Shown here in pieces: positions 26,366 to 36,770 of a DNA stretch of 64,000 nt; position 1 is the first letter of the stretch; every line of letters begins with the position of its first letter. Below the pieces are notes generated by a model. That model was not told the origin of the DNA. It saw only the letters and a program-made list of their open reading frames with translations, and did not search any database. The DNA lies in NCBI GenBank assembly GCA_023382935.1, contig JAHDXL010000001.1:283003-347002 (forward strand). Reading direction: 5' to 3'. The position numbers were made by a program, and so were the translations under genes. Origin of the DNA: Phycisphaerales bacterium (lineage in GTDB: Bacteria; Planctomycetota; Phycisphaerae; Phycisphaerales; UBA1924).

Positions 26366-27046
26366 TCAGGGCTGGCCGCCACCCTCGGACCCTCCGGCGG
26401 CCCCAGGCTCGCCCGCTCCCGGTTCGCCCTGCACCGGTTCGTCGGGCGGGACTTTATATCCGAGTTTTTGACGGACGCGGTCAGTCAGGTCGTCGCCTGC
26501 GGGGTAAAGCAGCGCCGGGCGCGCGAGGATGCCCTGCGTCACCATCGCGATGGTCTCATCTTCATCGAGCACCGATCCGGCGCGCGTCGCGATGACATGG
26601 GTGTAGCCGGCTTCCGTGGCCAGAGCCACGGCGGCTTCGTAGATCTGCGTGTAGGCGGCGGCCGCCTGCTCGCCGGAGAGGGCCTGGAACTCGCGCACGC
26701 GCTGGTCGGCCAATTGGCGATACTGGTTCTGCTTCTGCTGCATGTCGTTGTACATCAACTGCCCGCGGGTGCGTTCTTCCGGCGTGACCAGTTGCAGTTC
26801 GGCCTGAATGCGCCGGATTTCGTTCTCGAGCGTCTTGAGTTCACCTTCTGAGGCAATGCGCATCTGCTCTCGCGGCTGCTCGTACTCGTCGGTGCGGAGC
26901 ATTTCTTGCAGGATCTCGATAACATCGACGGTTGCGATGCGTGATTCATTGGCGCGGCCGGCGCCGGCGCCGGTGGCCAGCAACGTGGCGCCGACGGCGC
27001 CGGACATGCACAGCCCGGCGATGAGCGCGCGTGCAAACCTGGACAT
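26366..27046 (-). CDS. OmpH/Skp family periplasmic chaperone-like protein
   Basis: The product is 226 residues. A signal peptide (MSRFARALIAGLCMSGAVGA) precedes RIATVDVIEILQEML, the Skp-type strand-helix start. A long coiled coil (about residues 55-125) and a C-terminal strand (AGYTHVIATRAGSVLDEDE) follow. The last 30 residues are Gly/Pro/Glu-rich and disordered. Skp holds unfolded outer-membrane proteins in the periplasm. Here it stands alone, not beside bamA or lpxD. Its terminator follows and it diverges from the aminopeptidase gene. Confidence 0.82.
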   Translation of the reverse strand: MSRFARALIAGLCMSGAVGATLLATGAGAGRANESRIATVDVIEILQEMLRTDEYEQPREQMRIASEGELKTLENEIRRIQAELQLVTPEERTRGQLMYNDMQQKQNQYRQLADQRVREFQALSGEQAAAAYTQIYEAAVALATEAGYTHVIATRAGSVLDEDETIAMVTQGILARPALLYPAGDDLTDRVRQKLGYKVPPDEPVQGEPGAGEPGAAGGSEGGGQP

Positions 27047-27118
27047 GAAGAACCTCCGTGAGATTGACGAACCACGGGAGTGTAGCGGGGTGTATGCTCA
27101 GGCCAAGGAGGGTCACTC

Positions 27119-28258
27119 ATGCGTGATGCACGGCTTGATCGTCTGGCTGACGTGCTGGTCGGATACTCGACGCGGGTGAAACGGGGCGATCTGGTGGCCA
27201 TCACCGCCGATCCCACCGCCTTTCCGGGCGTGGAAGCGGTGTATCGGAAGGTGATCGAGGCCGGAGGGCATCCGTTCTGGAACGCGCGGGCCGAGGCACT
27301 GGCCGAGATCGACCTGCTGCACGCGACGAGCGAACAGTTGGCGTACCTGTCCCCCCTCTCCATGCACATGGTGGAGACCATCGACGTGCAGATCAGTCTG
27401 TGGGCGGAGAACAACACCCGATCAATGGGCCGGATCGACCCCGCCCGCGTGGCCACCCACCGGCAGGCGCGACGTCCGTTCATGCACCGCTTTCTCGACC
27501 GCGCGGCCAAGGGAGAACTGCGCTGGGTGGGCACGCAGTATCCCACGCTCGCGTCAGCGCAGGACGCGGAGATGAGCCTCGAGCAGTACGAGGACTTTGT
27601 CTTCCGGGGCGGGCTGCTGCACCTGCCCGACCCGGTCGCCGCGTGGCGCGCCATCAAGGAGCGTCAGCAGGCGGTGTGCGACTATCTGCAAGGCAGACGG
27701 GTGGTGCGATTCCGTGCGGCCGCGTGCGACGGGCACGACGGCACCGATCTCGCGGTCGACGTGTCGCGCGGCATCTGGATCAACTGCGCAGGGCTGGAGA
27801 ACTTCCCCGACGGCGAGGTGTTCGCCGGCCCGCAGGGCGCCGACGGGCATGTGAACTTCACCTATCCGGCCGTGTACGACGGGCGCGAAGTCGAGGGCGT
27901 GCGGCTGGTGTTCAAGGGCGGGCGCGTGGTCGATGCGACGGCGCGCAAGAACGAGGCTTTCCTCATCGCCATGCTCGACCAGGACGAGGGCGCGCGGACG
28001 ATGGGCGAAATTGCCATCGGAACCAACTACGCCATCACCGAGTTCACGCGCAATACGCTCTTCGATGAGAAGATCGGTGGGACGTTCCATATGGCCTGCG
28101 GCGCCGGATACCCGGAGAGCGGGAGCACCAACGAGTCGGCCCTGCACTGGGACATGGTGTGCGATCTGCGGCGGGGCGGGAGCATCGAGGCCGACGGCGA
28201 AGTCTTCTATCGCGACGGCGCGTTCCTGAACAGGGCCTGGCCCGGCGTTGGCGCCTGA
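27119..28258 (+). CDS. M29 family aminopeptidase
   Basis: The product is 379 residues and removes N-terminal amino acids from peptides. Metal-binding signatures of the M29 (AmpS/PepS/AmpT) family are present: the Glu in NFPDGEVF, the Glu in MGEIAIGTN, the His in EKIGGTFHMACG and the His/Asp in ALHWDMVCDL. There is no signal peptide, so it acts in the cytoplasm. Its ATG 27119 follows AAGGAGG. Its end lies 3 bp from the end of convergent murQ. Confidence 0.92.
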   Translation: MRDARLDRLADVLVGYSTRVKRGDLVAITADPTAFPGVEAVYRKVIEAGGHPFWNARAEALAEIDLLHATSEQLAYLSPLSMHMVETIDVQISLWAENNTRSMGRIDPARVATHRQARRPFMHRFLDRAAKGELRWVGTQYPTLASAQDAEMSLEQYEDFVFRGGLLHLPDPVAAWRAIKERQQAVCDYLQGRRVVRFRAAACDGHDGTDLAVDVSRGIWINCAGLENFPDGEVFAGPQGADGHVNFTYPAVYDGREVEGVRLVFKGGRVVDATARKNEAFLIAMLDQDEGARTMGEIAIGTNYAITEFTRNTLFDEKIGGTFHMACGAGYPESGSTNESALHWDMVCDLRRGGSIEADGEVFYRDGAFLNRAWPGVGA

Positions 28259-28261
28259 CCG

Positions 28262-29170
28262 TCAACGTGCGCTCGTCAGCACGTCGCCCAGCCGCCCGGC
28301 GCACGCGCCAAGCCGCGCCTCGGCCTGTCCGCGATCAAGCCCGAGGTGATGCATGACCACCGCGGTCTTCACCGCCCCGCCGGCCTGGTCGAGCAGCGCA
28401 AAACTCGCTTCGCGATCGAGTCCCGTCAGCGTCGAGACGATGCGGGCGGCCCGGTCGCGCAACTTGTCGTTGGTGGCACGCAGATCGACCATCAGATTCT
28501 CAAACACGCGACCTTCGCGGATCATCAGCGTGGTGGAGATGGTGTTGAGCGCCAGTTTCGTGGCCGTGCCGGCTTTCATCCGGGTCGAACCCGTAATGAC
28601 CTCTGGCCCGGTCTCGAGCACCACGAGATGCCGAACCGCGGCGGGCCGCTCGATCGGCGCGCAGACGATCAGCGCGGTCTGTGCTCCAAAGCCGCCCGCG
28701 ATGTCGAGGGCACCGAGCACGAACGGCGTCGTGCCCCCGGCCGCGATGCCGATGACCGTGTCGCGCGGGGTGAGGCACAGCGCCTCGAGTTCGGCTTCGG
28801 CCCCGCGCGGGTCGTCTTCCTTCGACTCGCTGCTCTTGCGCAGCGCCGCATCGCCGCCGGCGATGATGCCGACCACACGCCCTATCTCGACTTGGAACGT
28901 CGGCGGGGCTTCCGAGGCATCAAGCACCCCCAGGCGCCCCGACGTACCCGCGCCCACGTACACCAGCCGCCCGCCGGCGACGAAGCCCGGTTCGGCCGCT
29001 TCAATGAGCGCGGTGAGCGGGCCGCGAGCCTTCTCCATCGCCACCAGCACGGCCCGATCCTCCTGCGCGATGAGCGACACGCACTCGGAAACCGACAGCG
29101 CATGGAGGTTCATCGTGCGCGGGTTGCGCTGCTCGGTGACAATGTGCGATCGATCGGGAGGTCGAGCCAT
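28262..29170 (-). CDS. murQ: N-acetylmuramic acid 6-phosphate etherase
   Basis: The product is 302 residues, of usual length. The SIS fold shows VYVGAGTSGRLGVLDASE (phosphosugar site with the catalytic Glu) and GIAAGGTTPFVLGAL. ITGSTRMKAGTATK is the classic MurQ/GckR signature. It cleaves the lactyl ether of MurNAc-6-P to give GlcNAc-6-P and D-lactate in peptidoglycan recycling. The GH20 hexosaminidase gene lies 122 bp upstream on the same strand, which suggests a small recycling unit. No murK or anmK is in view. Confidence 0.95.
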   Translation of the reverse strand: MARPPDRSHIVTEQRNPRTMNLHALSVSECVSLIAQEDRAVLVAMEKARGPLTALIEAAEPGFVAGGRLVYVGAGTSGRLGVLDASEAPPTFQVEIGRVVGIIAGGDAALRKSSESKEDDPRGAEAELEALCLTPRDTVIGIAAGGTTPFVLGALDIAGGFGAQTALIVCAPIERPAAVRHLVVLETGPEVITGSTRMKAGTATKLALNTISTTLMIREGRVFENLMVDLRATNDKLRDRAARIVSTLTGLDREASFALLDQAGGAVKTAVVMHHLGLDRGQAEARLGACAGRLGDVLTSAR

Positions 29171-29292
29171 GGGCGGGAGAACTGTATCGGGCGACGGGAC
29201 GAGCGGCTCGTGCTTCGGGCTTCTGCCAAGCCACGCTCCACCTCGGTCAGGATTCCCGCACCGCCATCAACGTCGCTCCGCTGCTTCTGCAC

Positions 29293-31128
29293 TCACCGTC
29301 CCCGCGCGAGCAGACGGGTTCGAAGGATCTCGAAGGTGCTCGCGCTCTCTGCCAGGCCACCCGGGCGGGAGGTGGCGTGCCACAGGCGTACGTGATCGCG
29401 GGCGACGAGGTCGAGGTCAGCCGGCCAGGTTGCAGGGAGCCGGAGCCCGCGCGCCTGCGCCTCCCCCACCAACGCGGCAAACGTGGCGAAGCGCAGCGTG
29501 TGTTCGAGTTGATCGCGCAGCAACGGCGACAGATCACCCGGCAGTGCGTCGGCCAGTGCGGCAAGACGCTCGCGTGTGGCACGCCACTTCGCTTCGTCAT
29601 CGGGGATGACGTACCCCTCGCGCGCGGGCCACAGCGAGGTGAACAGCACCGTCGCGTTGTGCAGTTTCACCGCTCCCGGCGGCGGCGTGGCCATCGCCCG
29701 TCGAAGGTCCACGTCGGCATCGCCCACGGCATCCAGCCACGAGCCGACCTGGAGCGACGCATCGCCGAACACCTGCAGAGACTCGGCCCTGGAAATGTCA
29801 CGCTCGGGTTTGCCCGTCCATGCCGCGTCGGCCGCGTGCGCCAGCGCGTGCAGCCCGATCGGCCACTGCTGGAGATGACCCGCGTCGCCCCAGTCACACA
29901 CCAGCATCCCGCTCGCGCCGCTTTCAAGCCCTTCGCACACAGCCCGGGCGATGTTCCCGCGCCGCTCGCTTGTGCGCCCGGTGATGCTCCGCCACGAACT
30001 CGTGCCGGGGCAGACCCAGGTTTCGTGCCCGCGGGCGCGACAGGTGCGACACCACTGGGCAAACGCGGCCGAAGGCTCGTAACTCCACGCCAGCGCGATC
30101 GCCTCGTCGGGCAGCAGGTCAAGGGCTTCGGGGTGTTCCAGGGCAATGTCGGCCCAAAACAGGGGTCGAGCGCCGCTCGCAATGACGCGCTGGCAGACCT
30201 GCGCGACAAATGACCCATAGACGTGCGCGCGCCCGTGGCGCTCCACCGCGTCGCGGCTGCGCCCCTGCCCCACGTCATACGTTTCGTCGCATCCGACGTT
30301 GATGAGATGGCTGGACACGCAGGCCAGTTGCTGGGAGACGAGGTCTTCGACCAGCGCCAGACAGCGCGGGTCGGTCGGACACAGACTGAACGCCCCAAGA
30401 CGATGCATGTCCTGGAAGTACCACTGGCCATGCGTCTCGGCCAGGTCGGCGTAGCGCTCGCACGCCAGCCAGCGGTGCATGTGACCGAAGCAGTTCTGGT
30501 TGGCGGCCAGTGTGAGGCCCCTGGCGCGGCAGTGATCGTCGATCCGGCGCAGTTCGTCAGGCGTGACGGGGCTGACGCCGTCGGAGATGACTTCATGCCC
30601 GCGGTAACGGAAGGCGTGCTCGATGTAGAGTTGGACGTGGTTGAACTTCAGAAGAGCGAGTTGGTCGATCGCGCCGAGCAGGTGTGTCATGGTCGGCACG
30701 CGCAGGCGTGAAACGTCGAGCATCACGCCCCGGATGGGCAGAGCGGAGGCATCTTCGATCTCGCAGGCGGGAAGCACATCCCGCGTCGATCCGCTCTCTG
30801 GGCCGAAACAGGCCCGCGCCAGTTGCACCAGCGTCGCCCGCGCGTTGCGGAATCCCTCATCATCCGACGCAGCGAGCGTGACGCGCGATCGCTCCGCGGG
30901 GGGAACCGACAGCCGGTAGCCTCCAGCCGCAAGCGCCGAATCCCGCTCATGTAAAAGGCCCAGTTCGTCGGCATGGCCAACCCACGCACCGGAGTCGAGC
31001 CCGTGAGCGCGGGCAAACGCGCGCAGCGGCGCGGCCGCGAGGGCCGATGGTCCCACAAGTCGGCAGGCGCGCGGACGTGGAATCAGGAGATCAAGCGGGG
31101 CGAGCGACGAACGGACGGCCGTTGGCAT
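29293..31128 (-). CDS. Glycoside hydrolase family 20-like beta-N-acetylhexosaminidase, without signal peptide
   Basis: The product is 611 residues. A GH20b-like N-terminal domain (about 1-130) precedes a TIM barrel beginning IRGVMLDVSRLRVPT. The catalytic Asp-Glu pair is in INVGCDETYDVGQG (about residue 275), and HVQLYIEHAFRYRGHE and LFWADIALEHPE are further barrel strands. It should release terminal GlcNAc or GalNAc. The N-terminus (MPTAVRSSLAPLDLLIPRPR) is not a signal peptide, so it probably acts on fragments inside the cell. Its location before murQ supports a role in muropeptide sugar recycling. Confidence 0.85.
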   Translation of the reverse strand: MPTAVRSSLAPLDLLIPRPRACRLVGPSALAAAPLRAFARAHGLDSGAWVGHADELGLLHERDSALAAGGYRLSVPPAERSRVTLAASDDEGFRNARATLVQLARACFGPESGSTRDVLPACEIEDASALPIRGVMLDVSRLRVPTMTHLLGAIDQLALLKFNHVQLYIEHAFRYRGHEVISDGVSPVTPDELRRIDDHCRARGLTLAANQNCFGHMHRWLACERYADLAETHGQWYFQDMHRLGAFSLCPTDPRCLALVEDLVSQQLACVSSHLINVGCDETYDVGQGRSRDAVERHGRAHVYGSFVAQVCQRVIASGARPLFWADIALEHPEALDLLPDEAIALAWSYEPSAAFAQWCRTCRARGHETWVCPGTSSWRSITGRTSERRGNIARAVCEGLESGASGMLVCDWGDAGHLQQWPIGLHALAHAADAAWTGKPERDISRAESLQVFGDASLQVGSWLDAVGDADVDLRRAMATPPPGAVKLHNATVLFTSLWPAREGYVIPDDEAKWRATRERLAALADALPGDLSPLLRDQLEHTLRFATFAALVGEAQARGLRLPATWPADLDLVARDHVRLWHATSRPGGLAESASTFEILRTRLLARGR

Positions 31129-31212
31129 CAGGCGAACTGTATCGCGGGCGTGCCACGCCGCGTCAGGATCGTGACTGGAAGTTCGGGCAACCGCTCGCCG
31201 AATGTATCCAGA

Positions 31213-32310
31213 TCAACCGGCCGTTTGCCGCCGGCGCGCGGTATGCAGGGCGAAGAACAGGCTGAAGGCGATCCCCAGTCCCGCCAGCGGCAGGGCGATC
31301 CACAGCCCGACGCGGTAGGCGGGCAGGGCTTCGTTGCCCGTGGCTGAGAGAAACAGGTAGACGACATACGCCACGTAGGACAGAAGGAGCAACACGCCCT
31401 CCCACCGCGAGATGCGCCCACCGGTGATGAACAGCGGCAGGCAGACGACCGTGGCGGCCATCATGACGGGGAAATCCAGTTGTAGCGCGTTTGGTTCGAC
31501 GGCCATCGGGTCCGGCGCGACCGAGGCCGCCCCGCCCAGCACCGCAAGCATGTTGAAAATGTTGCTGCCGACGATGTTCCCAACGGCGATATCGCGCTGC
31601 CCGCGGATGGCGGCCACGAGCGAGGTGGCAATCTCCGGCAGCGACGTGCCAATGGCCACCACCGTCAGCCCGATCAGCAGGTCGCTCACCCCCATCGCCT
31701 GCGCCAGCGAGGTGGCCCCGCTCACCAGCACGCGAGCGCCGACCACCAGCAACACCAGCCCGACGACCGTGAGGACAGCCGAGGGCAGCACCCGCGGCGC
31801 CGGCTGGGGGGGTTGGGCTGCCTCGTCGGGCGTGCAGAGCGGAATCGGGTCGCTGGCGTCACACCCTCGCCGCAGTCCCAGCGTGATGAGCAGCCCGGTG
31901 TAGAGCACCAGCAGCGCGAAGAGCACGAGCCCTTCCCATCGCACGATCTGTCCATTGCGCGCGAAGAGCCACGCCAGGCCCGCCACGCCGATCATCACCG
32001 GCACATCCAGACGGACCAGTTGCGTGGACACCAGCAGCGGCGCGACGATGGCGGAAAGCCCGAGGATGAGCAGGATGTTGCACGTGTTGCTGCCAATCGC
32101 GTTGCCCAGCGCAATGCCGGGGTCGCCCGTGTAGGCAGCCCCGATGCTGACAGCGATCTCGGGGGCGCTGGTGCCGAAGGCAACGATCGTCAGACCGATG
32201 ATCAGGCTGGGAAGCCCGATGGCCCTGGCCAGCCCGCTGCCGCCGCGAATCAGCGCCTCGGCGCCGATGGTCAGCAGAATCAGTCCAACGATCATCAACA
32301 GGATGGTCAC
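31213..32310 (-). CDS. Calcium/sodium antiporter (CaCA family, YrbG-like)
   Basis: The product is 365 residues with about ten membrane helices. The two inverted alpha-repeats are present: GLTIVAFGTSAPEIAVS with GNAIGSNTCNILLILG, and GLTVVAIGTSLPEIATS with GNIVGSNIFNMLAVLG. Together they form the ion site. GTG 32310 is chosen as start because GGAGAG lies 6 nt upstream and the first helix begins at residue 2; the open frame reaches back to 32457. It exchanges Ca2+ for Na+ or H+ at the inner membrane. Confidence 0.93.
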   Translation of the reverse strand: MTILLMIVGLILLTIGAEALIRGGSGLARAIGLPSLIIGLTIVAFGTSAPEIAVSIGAAYTGDPGIALGNAIGSNTCNILLILGLSAIVAPLLVSTQLVRLDVPVMIGVAGLAWLFARNGQIVRWEGLVLFALLVLYTGLLITLGLRRGCDASDPIPLCTPDEAAQPPQPAPRVLPSAVLTVVGLVLLVVGARVLVSGATSLAQAMGVSDLLIGLTVVAIGTSLPEIATSLVAAIRGQRDIAVGNIVGSNIFNMLAVLGGAASVAPDPMAVEPNALQLDFPVMMAATVVCLPLFITGGRISRWEGVLLLLSYVAYVVYLFLSATGNEALPAYRVGLWIALPLAGLGIAFSLFFALHTARRRQTAG

Positions 32311-32471
32311 GCCAATCTCTCCGTAGCACCCCGCCTTGAGTCTTCGCCCTGACCGATTGGGCCAGATGGTAGGGGACAATCGCCCGCGGTCGAATCCGTT
32401 GCAGGATGGCTCCCCTCCGTCCTGCTTCTCCGCCGACGTGGACCCCAGGGCGCCCAAGCCGCTGCGAACTC

Positions 32472-32924
32472 TCAGTCTCGGTCAGCGGGCTCGAATCGCA
32501 GGAGGACGCCGCTCTCGTTCAACAGCGTCAGCGTCCTGCCATCGCACTCATAGCGGCGTGCCTCCTGCAGAAATCCGAGGAAGCGACTCTCCAGTTGCAT
32601 GGCCTGCGGGGGGCCGGCCATGCGCGTCGCAATGACTGGCCCCACCTCAAAGCGATGCTGCGCCAGCACGCCGGCGGGCACGGACGAACCGTACTGGTTC
32701 ACCCCGGCCGTGCCGGAGACCAGGCCCTCGTGGTCGATCGTCAGGGTCGGCACCTTGGCAGTTTTCGGAACGGCCGTCTCCACCGACTCGCCTCGTATCT
32801 GCCACAGCGTCCACGAGCCGACGGGCGAGAAGTTCACGCCAAGCGTTGGGCGGCCTGCACTCGCACTGCACGCGGACACGGCCAGCGCCAGGGCGCCCAT
32901 GACGAGCATCAGAATCGACTTCAT
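32472..32924 (-). CDS. META (HslJ-like) domain lipoprotein
   Basis: The product is 150 residues. MKSILMLVMGALALAVSACSAS is a signal peptide with a lipobox-like LAVSAC, so Cys19 may be lipidated. The META domain follows, with GSWTLWQIRGESV, VSGTAGVNQYGSS (C replaced by V in the usual GCN motif) and a closing LTLLNESGVLLRFEPA. HslJ-type proteins sit at the outer membrane and are linked to stress, but their activity is unknown. GGAGG 7 nt before ATG 32924 fixes the start. Confidence 0.8.
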   Translation of the reverse strand: MKSILMLVMGALALAVSACSASAGRPTLGVNFSPVGSWTLWQIRGESVETAVPKTAKVPTLTIDHEGLVSGTAGVNQYGSSVPAGVLAQHRFEVGPVIATRMAGPPQAMQLESRFLGFLQEARRYECDGRTLTLLNESGVLLRFEPADRD

Positions 32925-33015
32925 GCGGCATCCTCCGGGCATGTTTACACGCGAACGTGCGGGATTGTTCCCACGCGGTCCGGCTGAAAACACACGGACG
33001 CCCGACGCAGAACCC

Positions 33016-34794
33016 TCACGTCTGCAGGACACCCGTCCGGAACTGTCGCGTGTAGTCCCAGCCCTGCGCTGCCGCGTCGAGGGCAAAGATCAGTTCCTCG
33101 CGCGTCCTGCGCGGGTCGATGATGCGATCGACCCAGCCACGGGCCGCCCCGTAGCGGATGTCCTGCTGCTCGTTGTAACTGGCTCGCACCGCGTCGAGAA
33201 TCTGCTTGTGCGTTTCGGGGTCGATCTTCTCGCCCCTGCGTTCGCGGCTGCGCTCTTCGATCATCGCCAGCGTCCCGCTCGCCTGGGCCGCGCCCATCAC
33301 GGCACACCGGGCGCCGGGCCACGCGAAAGTGAGGAACGGCTCAAACGCGCGCCCGCACATGGCGTAGTTGCCCGCACCGTAACTCCCGCCCATGATGACC
33401 ACGATCTTGGGCACCACGCTGTTGCTCATCGCGTTGACCATCTTGGCCCCTGCCCGGATGATGCCGCCCTGCTCGCTCTCTCGCCCCACCATGAAGCCGG
33501 TCGTGTCGTGCAGAAAGATCAGCGGAATCTTGCGCTGATTGCAGTCCATGATGAACCGCGCCGCCTTGTCGGCCGACGTGTGATAAATCACCCGCGGCAT
33601 GTTGGCGCTCTTCTTCGGCGCCGCCAGCCCGCCGATGTGCGTCTGGTCGGTCAGTCTGCCCTGGTTGGCCACGATCCCGCACGGGTGCCCGCCGATGCGG
33701 GCGTACCCGCACACCAGCGAGGCGCCGTAGTCGGGCTTGTACTCGTCGAAGTTGGGCGCCAGCGACTCGTGCCCGTGGTCATTGGGCTCGGCCCGCGCAT
33801 CCACCAGCCGGTTGATGATGTCGTGAACGTCATACTGACGACCCGGCTCGATCGTGAAGACTCTGTCCATGTCCTCGCCGCTGTAGACCGCGGCCAGAGC
33901 GCTGGTCGCTCGATCCTCCACGGCGCGCGGCGCGCCCGACTTGCCCAGGATCGTGCTCACGCGAAAGAGGCAGGTCTCGTCGTCCGGCTCCTTGAAGTCG
34001 ATCGTCCCCGAAATTTCGGCGTGCATGCTCGCGCCGCCCAGATCTTCGTCGGACACGTCCTGCGCAATGGCCGCCTTCACCAGCGCTGGCCCGGCCAGGT
34101 ACAGGCCCGATCCCTCGGTCATCAGCAGCGTGTCGCACAGCACGGGCAGGTATCCACCGCCGGCCACGCAATAGCCCATGATCGCCGCGACCTGCGGGAT
34201 CCCCTCGGCGCTGAGCACGCTGTTCAGGTAGAAGATGCGCCCGAAGTCATCGGTGTCGGGAAAAACGTCTTCCTGCAAAGGCAGATACACGCCGGCCGAA
34301 TCGACCAGGTACACCAGCGGCAGGCGCGCCATGCGCGCGATGTGCTGGGCGCGGATGATCTTCTTGCAGGTCATCGGAAAGAACGCGCCGGCCTTCACGG
34401 TCGCGTCGTTGGCGATGATCATGTGCCGTCGCCCGCGGATGATGCCGATGCCGGTGACCACCCCAGCCGCGGGAGCGCCCCCGTGCTCGGCGTACATCCC
34501 GTAGGCCGCCCACAGTCCGAGTTCCTGGAAATTCGGGATCTCGTCACGGTGCGGGTCAAACTGGGCAGATCGGCTCGAGCGGCTTTCCGAGCCGATGCTC
34601 GGTTGCGCCGCGTCCGCCATGTCTGCACGGATTGCCGATCGACCCACCGGGTCCACAAGCCGCGCAATGCGTTCGCGAGCGGTCAGGCGGCCCTTCTCGT
34701 GCTGGCGCTCGATCGCCTTGGCCCCGCCGCCCTGGCGAATGGTGCGCTCAATCTCTCGAAACTGGTCCGTGGCTTCCTGAAGTGTGCTGCTCAT
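33016..34794 (-). CDS. Acyl-CoA carboxylase carboxyltransferase (beta) subunit
   Basis: The product is 592 residues. The N-terminal crotonase-like half carries KGRLTARERIARLVD and MGYCVAGGGYLPVLCDT. The C-terminal half carries IFLHDTTGFMVGRESEQGG and IMGGSYGAGNYAMCGRA, which form the two oxyanion holes. The sequence most resembles methylcrotonyl-CoA or geranyl-CoA carboxylase beta chains, although propionyl-CoA carboxylase is possible. It transfers CO2 from carboxybiotin to an acyl-CoA, in leucine or branched-chain acid degradation. The biotin carboxylase/carrier subunit is not in this window. Confidence 0.9.
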   Translation of the reverse strand: MSSTLQEATDQFREIERTIRQGGGAKAIERQHEKGRLTARERIARLVDPVGRSAIRADMADAAQPSIGSESRSSRSAQFDPHRDEIPNFQELGLWAAYGMYAEHGGAPAAGVVTGIGIIRGRRHMIIANDATVKAGAFFPMTCKKIIRAQHIARMARLPLVYLVDSAGVYLPLQEDVFPDTDDFGRIFYLNSVLSAEGIPQVAAIMGYCVAGGGYLPVLCDTLLMTEGSGLYLAGPALVKAAIAQDVSDEDLGGASMHAEISGTIDFKEPDDETCLFRVSTILGKSGAPRAVEDRATSALAAVYSGEDMDRVFTIEPGRQYDVHDIINRLVDARAEPNDHGHESLAPNFDEYKPDYGASLVCGYARIGGHPCGIVANQGRLTDQTHIGGLAAPKKSANMPRVIYHTSADKAARFIMDCNQRKIPLIFLHDTTGFMVGRESEQGGIIRAGAKMVNAMSNSVVPKIVVIMGGSYGAGNYAMCGRAFEPFLTFAWPGARCAVMGAAQASGTLAMIEERSRERRGEKIDPETHKQILDAVRASYNEQQDIRYGAARGWVDRIIDPRRTREELIFALDAAAQGWDYTRQFRTGVLQT

Positions 34795-34857
34795 GCGCTC
34801 GCCCTGAAGGTGAGTTCAAGGGTAGACGCAGGCGCCCCACAAAACCCCGCAATGGGA

Positions 34858-35172
34858 TCATCTGGCCCGGCGCATCAGGTAGACCCATTCGCGCTCGGTC
34901 TGATCCACGCTGATAATCTCCCACCCCACGTCGGTGAGCAGATCGAGTGCGTACAACTTGGCGCGCGGCGCCGAGGCCCGCAGCACGGCCGGCACCTCGA
35001 AGGTCGTCTCCTCTTTGCTGGTGACGAATCGCACGTCTACCGCCGATCGCGCTGACTGAAGTTCGCCGAACTCCCAGTCGAGTTTGGGCGGGACCGACCA
35101 GGCCGCTCCCCCCGCGACGATGACAACGGCCAGCAACGACAGACCGGCGATGCGGACGCGACGATTCACCAT
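34858..35172 (-). CDS. Small membrane-anchored protein with DUF4177-like C-terminus
   Basis: The product is 104 residues. ATG 35172 has AAGGAG 8 nt upstream. One hydrophobic segment (IAGLSLLAVVIVAGGAAWSV, about residues 8-28) anchors it. The C-terminal half (LYALDLLTDVGWEIISVDQ... WVYLMRRAR) has the 'GWE(L/I)VSV...Y(L/V)L+R' pattern of DUF4177-type domains. Function unknown; it diverges from recA across a 428-bp gap. Confidence 0.6.
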   Translation of the reverse strand: MVNRRVRIAGLSLLAVVIVAGGAAWSVPPKLDWEFGELQSARSAVDVRFVTSKEETTFEVPAVLRASAPRAKLYALDLLTDVGWEIISVDQTEREWVYLMRRAR

Positions 35173-35324
35173 GAGCACGCTCCTTCCGTGCCTTGGCACC
35201 GCGATCGGGTGCCCGACACTGACGGTCATTTCGTCGGCCTGGCCGAATGCCCCGCCCGCCCGTGCGCGGAAAGGCGCGCACGGCGGCGTGCGCCGGGGCC
35301 CCCGCCACCGAGCGTGCCGCACAC

Positions 35325-35333
35325 TTATCCACA
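35325..35333 (+). promoter_or_regulatory. Single DnaA-box-like site upstream of recA
   Basis: TTATCCACA is a perfect match to the DnaA box consensus, 26 bp upstream of the recA -35. No cluster of further boxes or AT-rich element is present, so it is not an origin. It may let DnaA modulate recA, or be chance. Confidence 0.4.
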
Positions 35334-35358
35334 ACTACCTGATTATTCTCCGAACAGT

Positions 35359-35387
35359 TTGACAGCGTGTTTGGGTTCTGATACTGT
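35359..35387 (+). promoter_or_regulatory. recA promoter
   Basis: A consensus -35 TTGACA (35359-35364) and -10 TACTGT (35382-35387) are separated by 17 bp. Transcription would start near 35394, giving a leader of about 207 nt before ATG 35601. AACA and TGTT half-sites flank the -35 (35353-35371) as a weak dyad. No E. coli-type CTGT-N8-ACAG or Bacillus-type LexA box is visible. The rest of the 35173-35600 gap shows nothing else. Confidence 0.75.
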
Positions 35388-35600
35388 CCTCGCGTCGGGC
35401 TCGCGAAGACGCCGCCCCCGATATGTTGGATGGTCCGCGTGGTCCTCCACTATTCGTCGCGTCGTGCCCCAAGCGCCCACAAGGCTGCGTCGTTGTCTGC
35501 CTCGTCCGATCGCCTGTGACCAGCGTGGTCCCGCCTGATCGAACCGAGCAACCCGGCAAGATGCCCGAGGCTCCGCGAGGGGAAAAAAGGAGTTGGAATC

Positions 35601-36719
<1,119 letters not shown>

Positions 36720-36770
36720 CGAGCCCGACGCTCTTCAGAGCCCCCGCGCAAGCAGGGCAACAAGACGTCC

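Noticed and set aside
32599-35055. 818-codon open frame on the plus strand
   Set aside because: It lies antisense to the carboxyltransferase gene, which has clear family motifs. Long antisense frames are expected in GC-rich genes.
35320-35340. Replication origin
   Set aside because: Only one DnaA box is present and no AT-rich unwinding region or dnaA/dnaN neighbours occur.
35350-35390. LexA/SOS box at the recA promoter
   Set aside because: Neither CTGT-N8-ACAG nor a GAAC-N4-GTTC-type site is present; only a weak AACA/TGTT dyad is visible.
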